This document shows positions 53,566 to 64,000 of a stretch of DNA of 64,000 nucleotides, piece by piece. Both the position numbers and the translations under genes were made by a program. The notes below the pieces were generated by a model. That model was given only the letters and a program-made list of their open reading frames with translations, was not told the origin of the DNA and made no database searches. Source of the DNA: Streptomyces katrae (lineage in GTDB: Bacteria > Actinomycetota > Actinomycetes > Streptomycetales > Streptomycetaceae); assembly GCF_002028425.1 (NCBI RefSeq), contig NZ_CP020042.1, positions 4,687,560-4,751,559 on the forward strand. Direction: 5' to 3'. The first letter of the stretch is position 1. Every line of letters begins with the position of its first letter.

Positions 53566-55365
53566 TCACTCCAGCGTCGGGTGGATCCGGCGGGGGCCGG
53601 CGGCGGGATGGTCGCGGAGTTTGTCCTGCAGGACCCGGCTGGTCTCGGTCAGCCTCGGCGGACCGCTGAGCGGCGGCACCCCGGAGACGCTGACGCCCGC
53701 CGGGACCGGTGCCACGTAGTGGTCCGGCGCGGTGACGGTGGTGTACCCGGTGGTGGCGGCGATCACCGCCGTCAGCACGAGCGCGGCCCGCGCCCAGCGG
53801 CGGGCGCGGTATTCGCTGAGGGTGCGGACGGTGGCCGCCGGCGGCGGCTCCAGCGGTACGGCGGGCCGCACCGCGCCGAGCCATTCGCGCAGCACGGCCG
53901 ACTGCTCCTGCGGGGGCACGCCGGCCAGCCCGGGGAGCCGGGCGGCGAGGTCGGCGTGGGCGTGGAGCAGCCGGTTGCCGGTGGTGGGGGTGCTGGCCTC
54001 GGTCTCGGCGGCCGTGTCGGGCAGGTCGAGGCCGACGCCGTCGTAGAGCAGCACGGTCCGGCGGTGCGCGGGCGGCAGGGCGAGGAGGGCGCCCAGCAGG
54101 ATGCGGTCGTTGGGGTCGGCCGGGGCCTTGTCGGGGCGGCCGAGGGCCCGGTGGGCGCGGCGCAGCCGCCGCCAGGGGGAGAGCGCGTACTCGTACGCAG
54201 CGGCGCGGACCCAGCCGACGGGATCGGGGTCGGTGGCCACCTCGGGCCACTGCGCCCAGGCCTGACGGAACGCCCGCTCCACGGACTCCTGCGCGAGGCT
54301 GCGACGGCCCGTCAGCAGGTAGACCTGGCGGACGAGTGCGGGGGCGGAGTAGGCGTAGAGCGAGTCGAACGCCTCGGCGGGCCCCCGCGGCCGCACCACC
54401 CGCCCCGCCCTGCCGGGCGCCGGCCGGCCGGGGTCCGCCCCGGGCCCCGCGTCCGCGGGGACTCGGGCGGGCGGCTCGGGGTGCGGGCCGGTGCCGCCGT
54501 GCCCGGCGGACGCCGCACCGCCCGTCGCGGGGTCGGGCGGGGCGTCGGCGGCCGGCTGCGGGACGTCCGCAGCGGCGCGTGCCGGCGCGGGTTGCGGCGG
54601 GCCGGGGGCGGGCGCGGGCGGCGCCGGTGGGGCGGTGGGCACCGGGGTGACCGCGACGGGCGGCTGGCGCGGTGCGGCGGGCGGCTCGGGGTGCGGGCCG
54701 GTGCCGCCGTGCCCGGCTGACGCCGCACCGCCCGTCGCGGGGTCGGGCGGGGCGTCGGCGGCCGGCTGCGGGACGTCCGCAGCGGCGCGTGCCGGCGCGG
54801 GTTGCGGCGGGCCGGGGGCGGGCGCGGGCGGCGCCGGTGGGGCGGTGGGCACCGGGGTGACCGCGGCGGGCAGCGGGGGCCCGGGGTGCGGTGCGGGGGT
54901 CTCGGCCGCGGCCGGCTCCGGCGCCGTCGGCTCCGCCGAGGCGTCCCGCACCGAGGCGTCCCGCACCGGGGCGGCGGGTTCCGGGGCGTCCCGTACCGGG
55001 GCGGTGGCTTCCGGGGCGGTGGGTTCCGGGGTGGTGGGCAAGTGGGGGCGGGTCGTGGGGCGGGGCGGGGTGGAAGGGGGCTTCGGGGCGCGTTTCGCGG
55101 CGCGTCCGGGCCGGGTGTTCGGGCCTGCGGAGCGGTTCGCGCCCGCGCGCGCGAGACGGTCCAGCAGGTCCGCGTACGCGGCACGCGTGCGCGCACCCGG
55201 CTCCGTGCGGCCCGTTTCCCAAGAGCGGACGGTGCCGGGGCTGACCCCCAGCTCCGTCGCGACCTGTTCGTGCGTCAGTTCGCCCGACTCGCGCAGCCGG
55301 CGCCGCTCTTTGGGGGGCGGCAGGCCCCGCTCCGAGCAGGAGCCCGTCTCGACGTCTGGCGTCAT
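53566..55365 (-). CDS. XRE helix-turn-helix / sigma-factor-like / membrane-helix fusion protein
   Basis: A 599-residue protein. Residues about 15-75 are an XRE-type helix-turn-helix ([34 protein letters not shown]). Then about 265 residues of Pro/Ala-rich linker contain a near-exact 70-residue tandem duplication. Next comes a sigma-70 ECF-like region 2 ([20 protein letters not shown] ... [31 protein letters not shown]) and a degenerate region 4 ([27 protein letters not shown]). One membrane helix ([20 protein letters not shown]) and a short extracytoplasmic tail end it. GGGGAG precedes the ATG at 55365. The layout suggests a membrane-tethered transcription regulator with internal DNA-binding modules. 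Confidence 0.8.
   Translation of the reverse strand: MTPDVETGSCSERGLPPPKERRRLRESGELTHEQVATELGVSPGTVRSWETGRTEPGARTRAAYADLLDRLARAGANRSAGPNTRPGRAAKRAPKPPSTPPRPTTRPHLPTTPEPTAPEATAPVRDAPEPAAPVRDASVRDASAEPTAPEPAAAETPAPHPGPPLPAAVTPVPTAPPAPPAPAPGPPQPAPARAAADVPQPAADAPPDPATGGAASAGHGGTGPHPEPPAAPRQPPVAVTPVPTAPPAPPAPAPGPPQPAPARAAADVPQPAADAPPDPATGGAASAGHGGTGPHPEPPARVPADAGPGADPGRPAPGRAGRVVRPRGPAEAFDSLYAYSAPALVRQVYLLTGRRSLAQESVERAFRQAWAQWPEVATDPDPVGWVRAAAYEYALSPWRRLRRAHRALGRPDKAPADPNDRILLGALLALPPAHRRTVLLYDGVGLDLPDTAAETEASTPTTGNRLLHAHADLAARLPGLAGVPPQEQSAVLREWLGAVRPAVPLEPPPAATVRTLSEYRARRWARAALVLTAVIAATTGYTTVTAPDHYVAPVPAGVSVSGVPPLSGPPRLTETSRVLQDKLRDHPAAGPRRIHPTLE
54466..54865. repeat. In-frame 210-bp-period tandem duplication in the XRE/sigma-like gene
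   Basis: 190-bp copies at 54466-54655 and 54676-54865 differ at only one or two bases. Each encodes the Pro/Ala-rich 70-residue unit ending [10 protein letters not shown] (minus strand). Near-identity at synonymous sites points to a recent duplication. Confidence 0.88.
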
Positions 55366-55489
55366 GTCACACTCCCCGCGACCTGGCAGCACAGCACTGG
55401 GCGATAAAGTACATAAACGTATATTGGGCGACACAACGGACAATCGCCTGTTACCCACCCATAGCGCGTGTCGTTGGCACCATGACGGT

Positions 55490-57244
55490 GTGACCCAAGT
55501 GATCGAACGCGGGGCCCCTTTGCCGGCGGCCCCGCAGGCCCGGGCGCCGCGCCGTTCACCCGCGGCGGCGGCCTGTGTGCTCGGCGGCGCCGTGGCCGCC
55601 GGACTGGGGCTCGGCTTCCTGGCCGTGCTCGTGATCGTGCTGTGGATCAGCTCCCCCTATCCCGACAGCGGCCCCGGCGGGGCGCTGCACCTCGCCGCCG
55701 GACTGTGGCTGATGGCCCACGGGACCGAACTCGTCCGCTACGACACCCTGTCCGGGGTGCCCGCGCCCGTCGGGGTGACACCGCTGCTGCTGGTGGCGCT
55801 GCCCGTGCTGCTGATGCGGCGGGCGGCGCGGCTGGGCAGTGCCTCCGGGGTCGGCGTGGGCGTCGGCGTCGGGGTGGAGGCGGAGTCCGAGGAGGTGCTG
55901 CCGGCGAGCGCGGTGTTCTCCGCCGTGCTCTGCGGCTACCTCGGGGTGGGCGCGCTGGCCACGCTGTACGCGGCGGGCGGCCCGATGCCCGCGGACCCGA
56001 TCAGCGCCGCCTGGCACCTGCCGCTGGTGGCGGTGTTCGCGGCGGGCGCCGGGGTGTGGACGGCGAAGGGGCGGCCGGCCGGGCCGCTGCCGGGCTGGGT
56101 CCCGGGAGCCGTGCGCAGGGCGGCGGCCCGGCCGCGGTACGCGCTGGCGCTGCGGTCGGGGGCGGCGGGGGTGCTCGTCCTGCTGGGCGGTGGCACGGTG
56201 CTGGTCGGGGCGTCGCTGGTGTGGCACGCGGGGGAGGTGCAGTCCTCGTTCCTGACGCTGACCGGGGTGTGGTCGGGGCGGTTCGCGGTGCTGCTGCTGG
56301 CGGTGACCCTGGTGCCGAACGCGGCGGTGTGGGGCGCGGCGTACGGGCTGGGGCCCGGGTTCGCGGTGGGGACGGGGGCGACGGCCACGCCGCTGGGCTT
56401 CGAGGGGGCGGCGGCGCTGCCGAGGTTCCCGCTGCTGGCGGCGCTGCCGCCGGAGGGGCCGGGGACGCCGCTGACGTGGGCGGCGGCCGGGGTGCCGGTG
56501 GCGGCGGGGCTGGTGGTGGGGTGGCTCGCGGTGCGGCGGGCCCGGGAGGTCTCGTACGGGGAGACCGCGCTGACGGCGGCGCTGGGGGCGGTGGTGTGCG
56601 GGCTGGCGATGGCCGGGCTGGCGGCGGCGTCGGCGGGTGCGCTGGGGACGCGGGCGCTGGCGGCGTTCGGGCCGGTGTGGTGGCAGACGGGGGCCGCGGC
56701 GGCGGGGTGGGTGCTGGTGCTGGCGGTGCCGGTGGCGGTGGGGGTGCACGGGGTACGGAACCGGCCGGCGGGCGGGGGTGCGGGGGATGCGTGGCACGAC
56801 TCCGGGGTGCGGGAGCTGAGGTGGGCGGCGCTGAAGGAGGCGGCCCTCCCCCTGGTCCCCCCTGCCCCCGGGACCCCTCCGCCTCCGACCGCCCCTCCGC
56901 CTCCGGCTGCCCCTCCGCCTCCGGCTGCCCCTCCGCCTCCGGCTGCCCCGGGGGCTCCGGCTGCCCCGGGGGCAGCGGGGGCTCCGGCCGCTCCGGGGCC
57001 GGCGGCGGTTCCGGCGGCCACCGGGGTTTCGTCCGGGCCGGGTGCTCCGTCCGCCGCGACGGCTCCAGCCGCCCCGGGCGCTCCGGGTGTTCCGCAGGCT
57101 CCCGGGGTTTCGGCGGGGCCGGGCGGAGAGTCGGTCGGCGGTGCCGCGGAGGTTCCGGGCGGTCAGGGCGTGGCGGAGGGCGGGGTGTTGGCGCCGGGGG
57201 TGGTGGGGGCGCGGGTGCTCGTGCGGCGGCGTCCGGAGGGCTGA
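55490..57244 (+). CDS. Polytopic membrane protein, DUF6350/PerM-like
   Basis: A 584-residue protein with about nine to ten membrane segments in the first 430 residues ([75 protein letters not shown] and others) and a Pro/Ala-rich cytoplasmic tail with PPPPAA repeats. It resembles the actinobacterial family annotated as DUF6350 or cell-division protein PerM; that identification is from memory. The start is uncertain: GTG at 55490 or 55499, neither with a clear binding site. It is divergent from the XRE/sigma-like gene, 124 bp apart. Confidence 0.75.
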   Translation: MTQVIERGAPLPAAPQARAPRRSPAAAACVLGGAVAAGLGLGFLAVLVIVLWISSPYPDSGPGGALHLAAGLWLMAHGTELVRYDTLSGVPAPVGVTPLLLVALPVLLMRRAARLGSASGVGVGVGVGVEAESEEVLPASAVFSAVLCGYLGVGALATLYAAGGPMPADPISAAWHLPLVAVFAAGAGVWTAKGRPAGPLPGWVPGAVRRAAARPRYALALRSGAAGVLVLLGGGTVLVGASLVWHAGEVQSSFLTLTGVWSGRFAVLLLAVTLVPNAAVWGAAYGLGPGFAVGTGATATPLGFEGAAALPRFPLLAALPPEGPGTPLTWAAAGVPVAAGLVVGWLAVRRAREVSYGETALTAALGAVVCGLAMAGLAAASAGALGTRALAAFGPVWWQTGAAAAGWVLVLAVPVAVGVHGVRNRPAGGGAGDAWHDSGVRELRWAALKEAALPLVPPAPGTPPPPTAPPPPAAPPPPAAPPPPAAPGAPAAPGAAGAPAAPGPAAVPAATGVSSGPGAPSAATAPAAPGAPGVPQAPGVSAGPGGESVGGAAEVPGGQGVAEGGVLAPGVVGARVLVRRRPEG

Positions 57245-57253
57245 GCGGGGCCG

Positions 57254-57415
57254 GGGGGCCGCTGCGCGGAGCCGTCTCCCCGCCCCGCCCTTCGCCCGTT
57301 CCCCGGGGCTCCGCCCCGGACCCCGCGCCTCAAACGCCGGCGGGGCTGAATGTGGGCCGGGGCGGAGCCCTGGGGAACGGGCGGGGAGGGTGTCCCGCGC
57401 AGCGGGGACGCGGAC
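57254..57415. repeat. Dispersed intergenic element, copy 3 (inverted)
   Basis: Inverse orientation to copy 2: CCCGTTCCCCGGGGCTCCGC ... at 57296-57324, followed by GCGCCTCAAACGCCGGCGGG and a second partial core (GGGGCGGAGCCCTGGGGAAC). It fills the 173-bp gap between two convergent membrane-protein genes. Confidence 0.75.
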
Positions 57416-57417
57416 GG

Positions 57418-58035
57418 TCAGCGCTGGACCTTCAGGACGTTGCCCACCACGTTGTCCGGGAGGAGGGTGTTGCACTGGAGCTCGGCCGTCTGCGTCAGCG
57501 CGTCCTCGCGGCAGACGTAGAAGTCCTTGTACGCCAGCTGCAGCCCGTACGAGGTGCCGGCCAGCAGCAGGGCCAGCGTCGCCGAGACGAGCCCGCTGAT
57601 CGCCGCCGCCCGCTGCGGCCGGGCCGCCGGGCCGAGGGCGGAGAGGCCGCCCGGCCGGGCCGGGGTGCCCTTCGCGGGGTCGGCCGGGGTCGCGGGGCGG
57701 CCCCGCAGCGCGCTGATCCCCCAGTACATCGCCAGGGCCCCCAGCAGCAGACCCACCGACGGGATCCCGAAGATCCCGAAGAAGAACCCCCACATGCCCG
57801 CGAGCATCGCGTACCGCGCCCGCCGCTGGACCGGGTCCATCGGGTCCCACCGGGCCGGCCCCCCGGGCTCCTGGCCGGGGTTCGGGCCGGACGGGCCCGA
57901 CGGCCCCGACGGGCCGCCGCCGTCGCGCGGGCGCTGCGGCTGCCGGGGCTGCCACGGCTGGTCGGGCCGGCCCTCCGGGGGCGCCGCGAAGGGGTTGTCG
58001 TCGGTGGAGGGGTCGGGCTGACGGCGGTCCGGCAT
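57418..58035 (-). CDS. Membrane protein with Pro-rich N-terminal tail
   Basis: A 205-residue protein. The first 65 residues are Pro/Gly/Gln-rich (QPWQPRQPQRPRDGGGPSG, with GPS triplet repeats), followed by YAMLAGMWGFFFGIFGIPSVGLLLGALAMYW and, after a loop, AAAISGLVSATLALLLAGTSYGLQLAY. The C-terminal segment (FYVCREDALTQTAELQCNTLLPDNV) has two Cys and is probably extracellular. No named family; similar proteins are common in streptomycetes next to purNH. Confidence 0.75.
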   Translation of the reverse strand: MPDRRQPDPSTDDNPFAAPPEGRPDQPWQPRQPQRPRDGGGPSGPSGPSGPNPGQEPGGPARWDPMDPVQRRARYAMLAGMWGFFFGIFGIPSVGLLLGALAMYWGISALRGRPATPADPAKGTPARPGGLSALGPAARPQRAAAISGLVSATLALLLAGTSYGLQLAYKDFYVCREDALTQTAELQCNTLLPDNVVGNVLKVQR

Positions 58036-58283
58036 CTAGTGGCTTACTTCCCCTGTGGCGTGGACGGAGTAGTGGACGTCGTGACCCGGCGTGCGCCGGG
58101 TCGTGCGGCTTGTACGCCAGACGCTACCGCCCGCCCGTCCCCCCGTCCCTCGGGGGCGGTCCCGTGTGCCGGTATCGTTGCAGGCGGTCGGTGGCTTCGT
58201 ATGGTTCCCCGTATATCGGTACCCCGAAGTTTCGTATGACCACACAAGACCAACGTCGAAAATCCTGTGAGAAAGGGCCTCCC

Positions 58284-58907
58284 ATGGCCGCCTCCCGCCT
58301 GGTCGTGCTGGTTTCCGGCTCCGGCACCAACCTCCAGGCCCTGCTCGACGCCATCGACGCCCACCCCGGCGGAGCCGAGGGTTTCGGTGCCGAGGTCGTC
58401 GCCGTCGGGGCCGACCGCGAGAACATCGCCGGTCTGGAACGGGCCGAGAAGGCGGGGATCCCGACCTTCGTGTGCCCGGTCAAGGCATATGGGAGCCGTG
58501 AGGAGTGGGACGCCGCCCTCACCGAGCAGACCGACGCGTACGCGCCGGACCTCGTGGTCTCCGCGGGGTTCATGAAGATCGTCGGCAAGAACTTCATCGA
58601 CCGCTTCGGCGGCCGGTTCATCAACACCCACCCCGCCCTCCTCCCGGCCTTCCCCGGCGCGCACGGGGTACGGGACGCCCTCGCGTACGGGGCGAAGGTC
58701 ACCGGCTGCACGGTCCACTTCGTGGACAGCGGCGTGGATACCGGCCCGATCATCGCCCAGGGTGTCGTGGAGGTCCTGGACGGGGAGGACGAAGCCGCGC
58801 TCCATGAGCGCATCAAGGAAGTCGAGCGTCAGCTGCTCGTCGACGTCGTGGGGCGCCTGGCCCGGCACGGCTACCGCATTGAGGGACGAAAGGTAACAAT
58901 CCAGTGA
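58284..58907 (+). CDS. purN: Phosphoribosylglycinamide formyltransferase
   Basis: Transfers the formyl group from 10-formyl-THF to GAR, the third step of de novo purine synthesis. The 207-residue product has [19 protein letters not shown] (phosphate loop), the catalytic triad region ([20 protein letters not shown] with Asn/His and the Asp in [13 protein letters not shown]) and usual length. The ATG at 58284 has GAAAGG 7 nt upstream. Its stop overlaps purH by GTGA, so purNH are translationally coupled; the one-carbon enzyme gene folD lies nearby. Confidence 0.96.
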   Translation: MAASRLVVLVSGSGTNLQALLDAIDAHPGGAEGFGAEVVAVGADRENIAGLERAEKAGIPTFVCPVKAYGSREEWDAALTEQTDAYAPDLVVSAGFMKIVGKNFIDRFGGRFINTHPALLPAFPGAHGVRDALAYGAKVTGCTVHFVDSGVDTGPIIAQGVVEVLDGEDEAALHERIKEVERQLLVDVVGRLARHGYRIEGRKVTIQ

Positions 58908-60481
58908 CCGCCAACGAAACGACGACGGCTGCGACCCAGCGGCCGATCCGCCGTGCGCTCGTCAGTGTCTACGACAAGACGGGACTGGAAGACCTGGCCC
59001 GCGGCCTGCACGAGGCGGGCGTCGCGCTCGTCTCGACCGGCTCCACCGCCTCGAAGATCGCCGCGGCCGGTGTGCCCGTCACCAAGGTCGAGGAGCTGAC
59101 CGGCTTCCCCGAGTGCCTCGACGGCCGGGTCAAGACCCTCCACCCGCGCGTGCACGCCGGCATCCTCGCCGACCTGCGCCTGGAGGACCACCAGCGCCAG
59201 CTCGCCGAGCTGGGCGTGGAGCCCTTCGACCTGGTGATCGTCAACCTGTACCCCTTCCGGGAGACCGTCGCCTCCGGCGCCACCCCGGACGAGTGCGTCG
59301 AGCAGATCGACATCGGCGGCCCGTCGATGGTCCGCGCCGCCGCCAAGAACCACCCGTCGGTCGCCGTCGTCACCAGCCCGGCCCGTTACGCCGACGTCCT
59401 CGCGGCGGCCCAGGGCGGCGGTTTCGACCTCGCGGCCCGCAAGCGGCTCGCGGCCGAGGCCTTCCAGCACACCGCCGCGTACGACGTGGCCGTGGCCTCC
59501 TGGTTCGCCGACGACTACGCCGCCGCCGACGACTCCGGCTTCCCCGACTTCCTGGGTGCCACGTACGGGCGGAAGAACGTGCTGCGCTACGGCGAGAACC
59601 CGCACCAGGGCGCCGCGCTCTACGTCGACGGCACCGGCGGCCTGGCCGAGGCGGAGCAGCTGCACGGCAAGGAGATGTCGTACAACAACTACACGGACAC
59701 CGACGCCGCGCGCCGGGCCGCGTACGACCACGCCGACCCCTGCGTCGCGATCATCAAGCACGCCAACCCGTGCGGCATCGCGACCGGTGCCGACGTCGCC
59801 GAGGCGCACCGCAAGGCGCACGCCTGCGACCCGCTCTCCGCGTTCGGCGGCGTCATCGCCGTCAACCGCCCGGTGACGGTGGAGCTGGCCGAGCAGGTCG
59901 CCGAGATCTTCACCGAGGTCATCGTGGCCCCGGCGTACGAGGACGGCGCCGTCGAGGTGCTCGCCCGCAAGAAGAACATCCGCGTGCTGCGGGCCGAGGG
60001 CGCCCCCTCCAACCCCGTCGAGGTCAAGCCGATCGACGGCGGTGCGCTGCTCCAGGTCACCGACCGGCTCCAGGCCGAGGGCGACGACCCGGCGAACTGG
60101 ACCCTGGCCACCGGCGACGCCCTCTCCGCCGAGGAGCTGGCCGAGCTCGCCTTCGCCTGGAAGGCCTGCCGCGCCGTCAAGTCCAACGCGATCCTGCTGG
60201 CCAAGGACGGCGCCTCGGTCGGCGTCGGCATGGGCCAGGTCAACCGGGTCGACTCCGCGAAGCTGGCGGTCGAGCGGGCCGGCGCGGAACGGGCGCAGGG
60301 CTCGTACGCGGCCTCGGACGCGTTCTTCCCCTTCCCCGACGGGCTGGAGATCCTGACCGCCGCCGGTGTCAAGGCCGTCGTCCAGCCGGGCGGGTCGGTC
60401 CGTGACGAGCTGGTCGTCGAGGCCGCGAAGAAGGCGGGCGTGACCATGTACTTCACCGGTACGCGCCACTTCTTCCACTGA
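58904..60481 (+). CDS. purH: Bifunctional AICAR formyltransferase/IMP cyclohydrolase
   Basis: Carries out the last two steps to IMP: formylation of AICAR by 10-formyl-THF and ring closure. The 525-residue product has an N-terminal MGS-like cyclohydrolase domain ([42 protein letters not shown]) and a C-terminal transformylase domain ([46 protein letters not shown]). The GTG start overlaps the purN stop by four bases. A 21-bp hairpin terminates the operon. Confidence 0.97.
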   Translation: MTANETTTAATQRPIRRALVSVYDKTGLEDLARGLHEAGVALVSTGSTASKIAAAGVPVTKVEELTGFPECLDGRVKTLHPRVHAGILADLRLEDHQRQLAELGVEPFDLVIVNLYPFRETVASGATPDECVEQIDIGGPSMVRAAAKNHPSVAVVTSPARYADVLAAAQGGGFDLAARKRLAAEAFQHTAAYDVAVASWFADDYAAADDSGFPDFLGATYGRKNVLRYGENPHQGAALYVDGTGGLAEAEQLHGKEMSYNNYTDTDAARRAAYDHADPCVAIIKHANPCGIATGADVAEAHRKAHACDPLSAFGGVIAVNRPVTVELAEQVAEIFTEVIVAPAYEDGAVEVLARKKNIRVLRAEGAPSNPVEVKPIDGGALLQVTDRLQAEGDDPANWTLATGDALSAEELAELAFAWKACRAVKSNAILLAKDGASVGVGMGQVNRVDSAKLAVERAGAERAQGSYAASDAFFPFPDGLEILTAAGVKAVVQPGGSVRDELVVEAAKKAGVTMYFTGTRHFFH

Positions 60482-60496
60482 GGCGCGGACACGGAT

Positions 60497-60542
60497 ACGG
60501 CGAAGGCCGCCACCCGCACCAGCGGGTGGCGGCCTTCGCCGT
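60497..60542. terminator. Terminator between purH and the RDD gene
   Basis: ACGGCGAAGGCCGCCACCCG(C) (60497-60517), ACCA loop, exact complement (60522-60542): a perfect 21-bp stem in the 84-bp gap between convergent genes, so probably bidirectional. Confidence 0.9.
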
Positions 60543-60565
60543 GAACGGTGTCTGCTGCCTGTCGC

Positions 60566-61315
60566 TTACTTCTTGACGACGATCGTGCCCGCGGCACGGT
60601 CGTGCCAGCCCTGGAGCTTGCCCGAGTTGTCGAAGAAGGGGGAGAGGTAGACCAGGAGCTGGCCGATGCCGCAGAGGAAAGAGCCGACCATCGGGATGAT
60701 CCAGCGGATGAAGCCGCCGCCGATGCCCGGGACCTGACCCGTGTTCTCCTTGACGACCTTCAGGCCGAGGGCCATCTTGCCGACGGTGGCGCCCACGAAC
60801 GCGATCATCAGCCATTCGTAGAGCAGGGTGGCGAGACCGAGGATGAGCAGACCGCCGAAGAAGGCCGCGAAGATGCCGCCGGCGGCCTCGCCGGCCTGGG
60901 TCGACGCCTCGTGGAGGCAGGTGCTGTACTCCGGGGACGTCGGGTCGATGCCCGTGCAGTCCTTGATGTCGCTGGCCGCGCCGAAGGCGCCCGCGAACAC
61001 CACGGAGCTCAGGATGAAGTACAGGACACCGATGATCAGGCCGTCGATCACGCGGGCGCCGAAGCGGCGGCCCATCGTGGCGACCTGCACGGTGCCGAGG
61101 CCCGCGACGTTGATGTAGCCGTTGTTGGCCTGGAGCGTGCCGGGCGCCTGGGGAGGAACGCCGTACGGCTGCTGCGGCGGCTGCTGCGGGTAGCCGTAGC
61201 CGGGCTGGCCCTGCGGCGGGACGCCCTGCGGGGCCTGCTGCGGGTAGCCGTAGCCGGGCTGGCCCTGCGGCGGCTGCTGCTGCCCGTAGGGGTTGTTCGG
61301 GTCGCCGAAGCTCAT
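60566..61315 (-). CDS. RDD family membrane protein
   Basis: A 249-residue protein. An N-terminal disordered tail of Gln/Pro/Gly/Tyr repeats ([14 protein letters not shown] occurring twice) leads to an RDD domain: [20 protein letters not shown] with the eponymous Arg and Asp, two further spans ([49 protein letters not shown]) and [13 protein letters not shown] proteins are often transport-related or of unknown role. GGAGGAAAG precedes the ATG at 61315; longer open frame to 61405 is not needed. Divergent from folD. Confidence 0.9.
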   Translation of the reverse strand: MSFGDPNNPYGQQQPPQGQPGYGYPQQAPQGVPPQGQPGYGYPQQPPQQPYGVPPQAPGTLQANNGYINVAGLGTVQVATMGRRFGARVIDGLIIGVLYFILSSVVFAGAFGAASDIKDCTGIDPTSPEYSTCLHEASTQAGEAAGGIFAAFFGGLLILGLATLLYEWLMIAFVGATVGKMALGLKVVKENTGQVPGIGGGFIRWIIPMVGSFLCGIGQLLVYLSPFFDNSGKLQGWHDRAAGTIVVKK

Positions 61316-61567
61316 CTGGGTCTTTCCTCCGTGAAGTGCGGGGACGCACGGCACGCTGGAGGACACTTGCTTCTGCGGTACGCCCCCCGGCACTGCCCGC
61401 GGCACTCATTGCGATCGTCTTGCTGTCCGTCATCGTGGTGGGACCGCAGTGGCCTTGTCCAGTTGGTTGCAAAGCCGGGCCAGACTTGTTGTGCAAGTGC
61501 AATGAAGAGCACGTTCCGGCCTCCGCCCGAGTGGAAGCCGGGCCGCCCCATCCGGAAGGATGCCCTC

Positions 61568-62428
61568 ATGAGCGCCCAGATTCTCGACGGCAAGGCCACC
61601 GCGGCCGCGATCAAATCCGAACTGACCGCCCGGGTGGCGGCGCTGAAGGAGCGGGGCGTCACCCCCGGCCTCGGCACCCTGCTCGTCGGCGACGACCCGG
61701 GCAGCCGTTGGTACGTCAACGGCAAGCACAAGGACTGCGCGGAGGTCGGCATCACCTCCATCCGCCGCGAACTGCCCGGCACGGCCTCCCAGGAGGAGAT
61801 CGAGGCGGTCGTGCGCGAGCTGAACGACGACCCGGCGTGCACCGGCTACATCGTCCAACTGCCGCTCCCCAAGGGCATCGACACCAACCGCGTGCTGGAG
61901 CTGATGGATCCGGCCAAGGACGCCGACGGGCTGCACCCGACCTCGCTCGGCCGCCTGGTGCTCGGCGTGCAGGGCCCGCTGCCCTGCACCCCGTACGGGA
62001 TCGTCGAACTCCTGCGCCACCACGGCGTCGAGATCAACGGCGCGCACGTGGTCGTCCTGGGCCGCGGCATCACCGTGGGGCGCTCCATCGGGCTGCTGCT
62101 CACCCGCAAGTCCGAGAACGCCACGGTGACCCTGTGCCATACCGGTACCCGCGACCTCGCCGGGCTGCTGCGCCAGGCGGACATCGTCGTGGCGGCGGCG
62201 GGCGTCCCGCACCTGGTGAAGCCGGAGGACGTCAAGCCGGGCGCGGCCGTCCTCGACGTCGGCGTCAGCCGCGACGAGAACGGCAAGATCGTCGGGGACG
62301 TCCACCCGGGCGTGGCCGAGGTGGCGGGCTGGATCTCCCCGAACCCGGGCGGTGTCGGGCCGATGACCCGGGCGCAGCTGCTGGTGAACGTGGTCGAGGC
62401 GGCGGAGCGGGCCGGCAGTGCGGGCTGA
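61568..62428 (+). CDS. folD: Methylenetetrahydrofolate dehydrogenase/methenyl-THF cyclohydrolase
   Basis: Bifunctional enzyme producing 10-formyl-THF, the donor used by PurN and PurH encoded just upstream. The 286-residue product shows the substrate block with the catalytic Lys ([14 protein letters not shown]), [26 protein letters not shown], the NADP-binding [14 protein letters not shown] and the C-terminal [27 protein letters not shown] precedes the ATG at 61568. The next gene overlaps its end by 11 bp. Confidence 0.96.
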   Translation: MSAQILDGKATAAAIKSELTARVAALKERGVTPGLGTLLVGDDPGSRWYVNGKHKDCAEVGITSIRRELPGTASQEEIEAVVRELNDDPACTGYIVQLPLPKGIDTNRVLELMDPAKDADGLHPTSLGRLVLGVQGPLPCTPYGIVELLRHHGVEINGAHVVVLGRGITVGRSIGLLLTRKSENATVTLCHTGTRDLAGLLRQADIVVAAAGVPHLVKPEDVKPGAAVLDVGVSRDENGKIVGDVHPGVAEVAGWISPNPGGVGPMTRAQLLVNVVEAAERAGSAG

Positions 62429-62969
62429 GCACGACGCGAACGGGACCGGGGAGGCCGGAGGGACCGGCACGGCCGGCCCGGCCGACGGGACCGGCGGGAC
62501 GGGCCGGCCCGGTGCCCGCGCCGCGGGGGGCACGGACCGGGCCGCCGTCGGCGCGGCGGCCGGTGCCCCCGCCCGGGCGGTGGCGAAGTCCCGGCGGTTC
62601 CCCGCCGTCACCCAGGACACCGCCCGCCCCGAGGGCGCCGGCCGCGCCATCCCCGGTGCCGTGTCCACGCCCGCCCGCCAGTGGCCGATGCTCAGCGTCC
62701 TCGCCGCCACCGCCGTCGGGCTGCTGACCACGGCGATGGGGCACCCGCGCGTCGGCTGCCTCGTCATCGGCGTCGCCCTGATCGGGGCCGCGGTGCTGCG
62801 GCGCGCCCTGCCCTCGGTGGGGATGCTCGCGGTGCGCTCCCGGTTCACCGACATGGTCACGTACGGGGTGCTGGGCGTGGCGATCACGCTGCTGGCGCTG
62901 GTGATGGAGCCGAAGCCGGTGCTGCACCTGCCGTTCCTGGAGACCGCGGTCCGCTTCACCGTCCGCTGA
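62418..62969 (+). CDS. DUF3017-like small membrane protein
   Basis: A 183-residue protein. About 85 residues of Gly/Ala/Thr-rich tail precede three hydrophobic segments ([54 protein letters not shown]). The pattern [35 protein letters not shown] matches DUF3017 as I remember it; these genes typically follow folD in actinobacteria. The GTG start lies inside folD (11-bp overlap), so it is translationally coupled. Function unknown. Confidence 0.8.
   Translation: MRAEHDANGTGEAGGTGTAGPADGTGGTGRPGARAAGGTDRAAVGAAAGAPARAVAKSRRFPAVTQDTARPEGAGRAIPGAVSTPARQWPMLSVLAATAVGLLTTAMGHPRVGCLVIGVALIGAAVLRRALPSVGMLAVRSRFTDMVTYGVLGVAITLLALVMEPKPVLHLPFLETAVRFTVR

Positions 62970-64000
<1,031 letters not shown>

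Overview
The window is a high-GC, gene-dense actinobacterial chromosome segment, almost certainly from a Streptomyces. Evidence: strong G/C bias at third codon positions, frequent GTG starts, and the gene order whiD-bldM-sigma-guaB-guaB3 ... guaA ... pcrA ... icmB ... sucCD ... purNH ... folD-mdh, which I recall as a conserved block of the Streptomyces core chromosome. No rRNA, tRNA, CRISPR array, insertion sequence, prophage or attachment site was seen.

Layout. 0-2.3 kb: developmental regulators (3'-truncated whiD, divergent bldM with a sigma-BldN-type promoter, and an ECF-like sigma factor resembling ShbA). 2.4-5.2 kb: guaB and the CBS-less paralogue guaB3, each followed by a strong hairpin. 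5.3-10 kb, minus strand: a membrane-tethered M16 peptidase with a helical-repeat partner, a small membrane protein, and a nucleotide-sugar-dehydrogenase homologue that has lost its catalytic Cys. 10.2-19.3 kb: aerobic glycerol-3-phosphate dehydrogenase, then three consecutive transmembrane Ser/Thr kinase genes, the middle one a frameshifted pseudokinase. 19.4-24.7 kb: a semialdehyde dehydrogenase, a ChoD-like GMC oxidoreductase and an LAXTG cell-wall protein. 25-28 kb: chorismate mutase with a possible Phe/Tyr leader peptide, guaA, and a metal-ligand-less class II aldolase homologue.

28-36.4 kb is envelope-oriented: DoxX, a PspC-domain protein divergent from a PspC-sensor kinase/LuxR regulator pair (an EsrISR-like envelope-stress module), a membrane esterase and an NlpC/P60 hydrolase. 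36.5-42.6 kb: pcrA, a membrane M23 peptidase, a lipase and icmB. 42.6-51.1 kb carries repeat-rich spacers and the most interesting locus: a five-gene cassette (DUF5691-like, SWIM zinc finger, MoxR AAA+ ATPase, DUF5682-like, VWA) arranged around a divergent promoter region with a 10-bp inverted repeat. 51.4-64 kb returns to central metabolism (sucCD, purNH, folD, start of mdh), interrupted by a gene fusing an XRE helix-turn-helix, a sigma-factor-like module and a membrane helix, plus several membrane proteins.

Functional threads. Purine synthesis (guaB, guaA, purN, purH) and one-carbon supply (folD) are clustered. TCA genes (sucCD, mdh) and cell-envelope regulation (kinases, PspC system, peptidoglycan hydrolases) recur. 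Several proteins look like catalytically disarmed family members (pseudokinase, NDP-sugar dehydrogenase C-to-G, aldolase without its His ligands, GuaB3 with C-to-H). Family assignments rest on motif recognition by eye, not on database searches.
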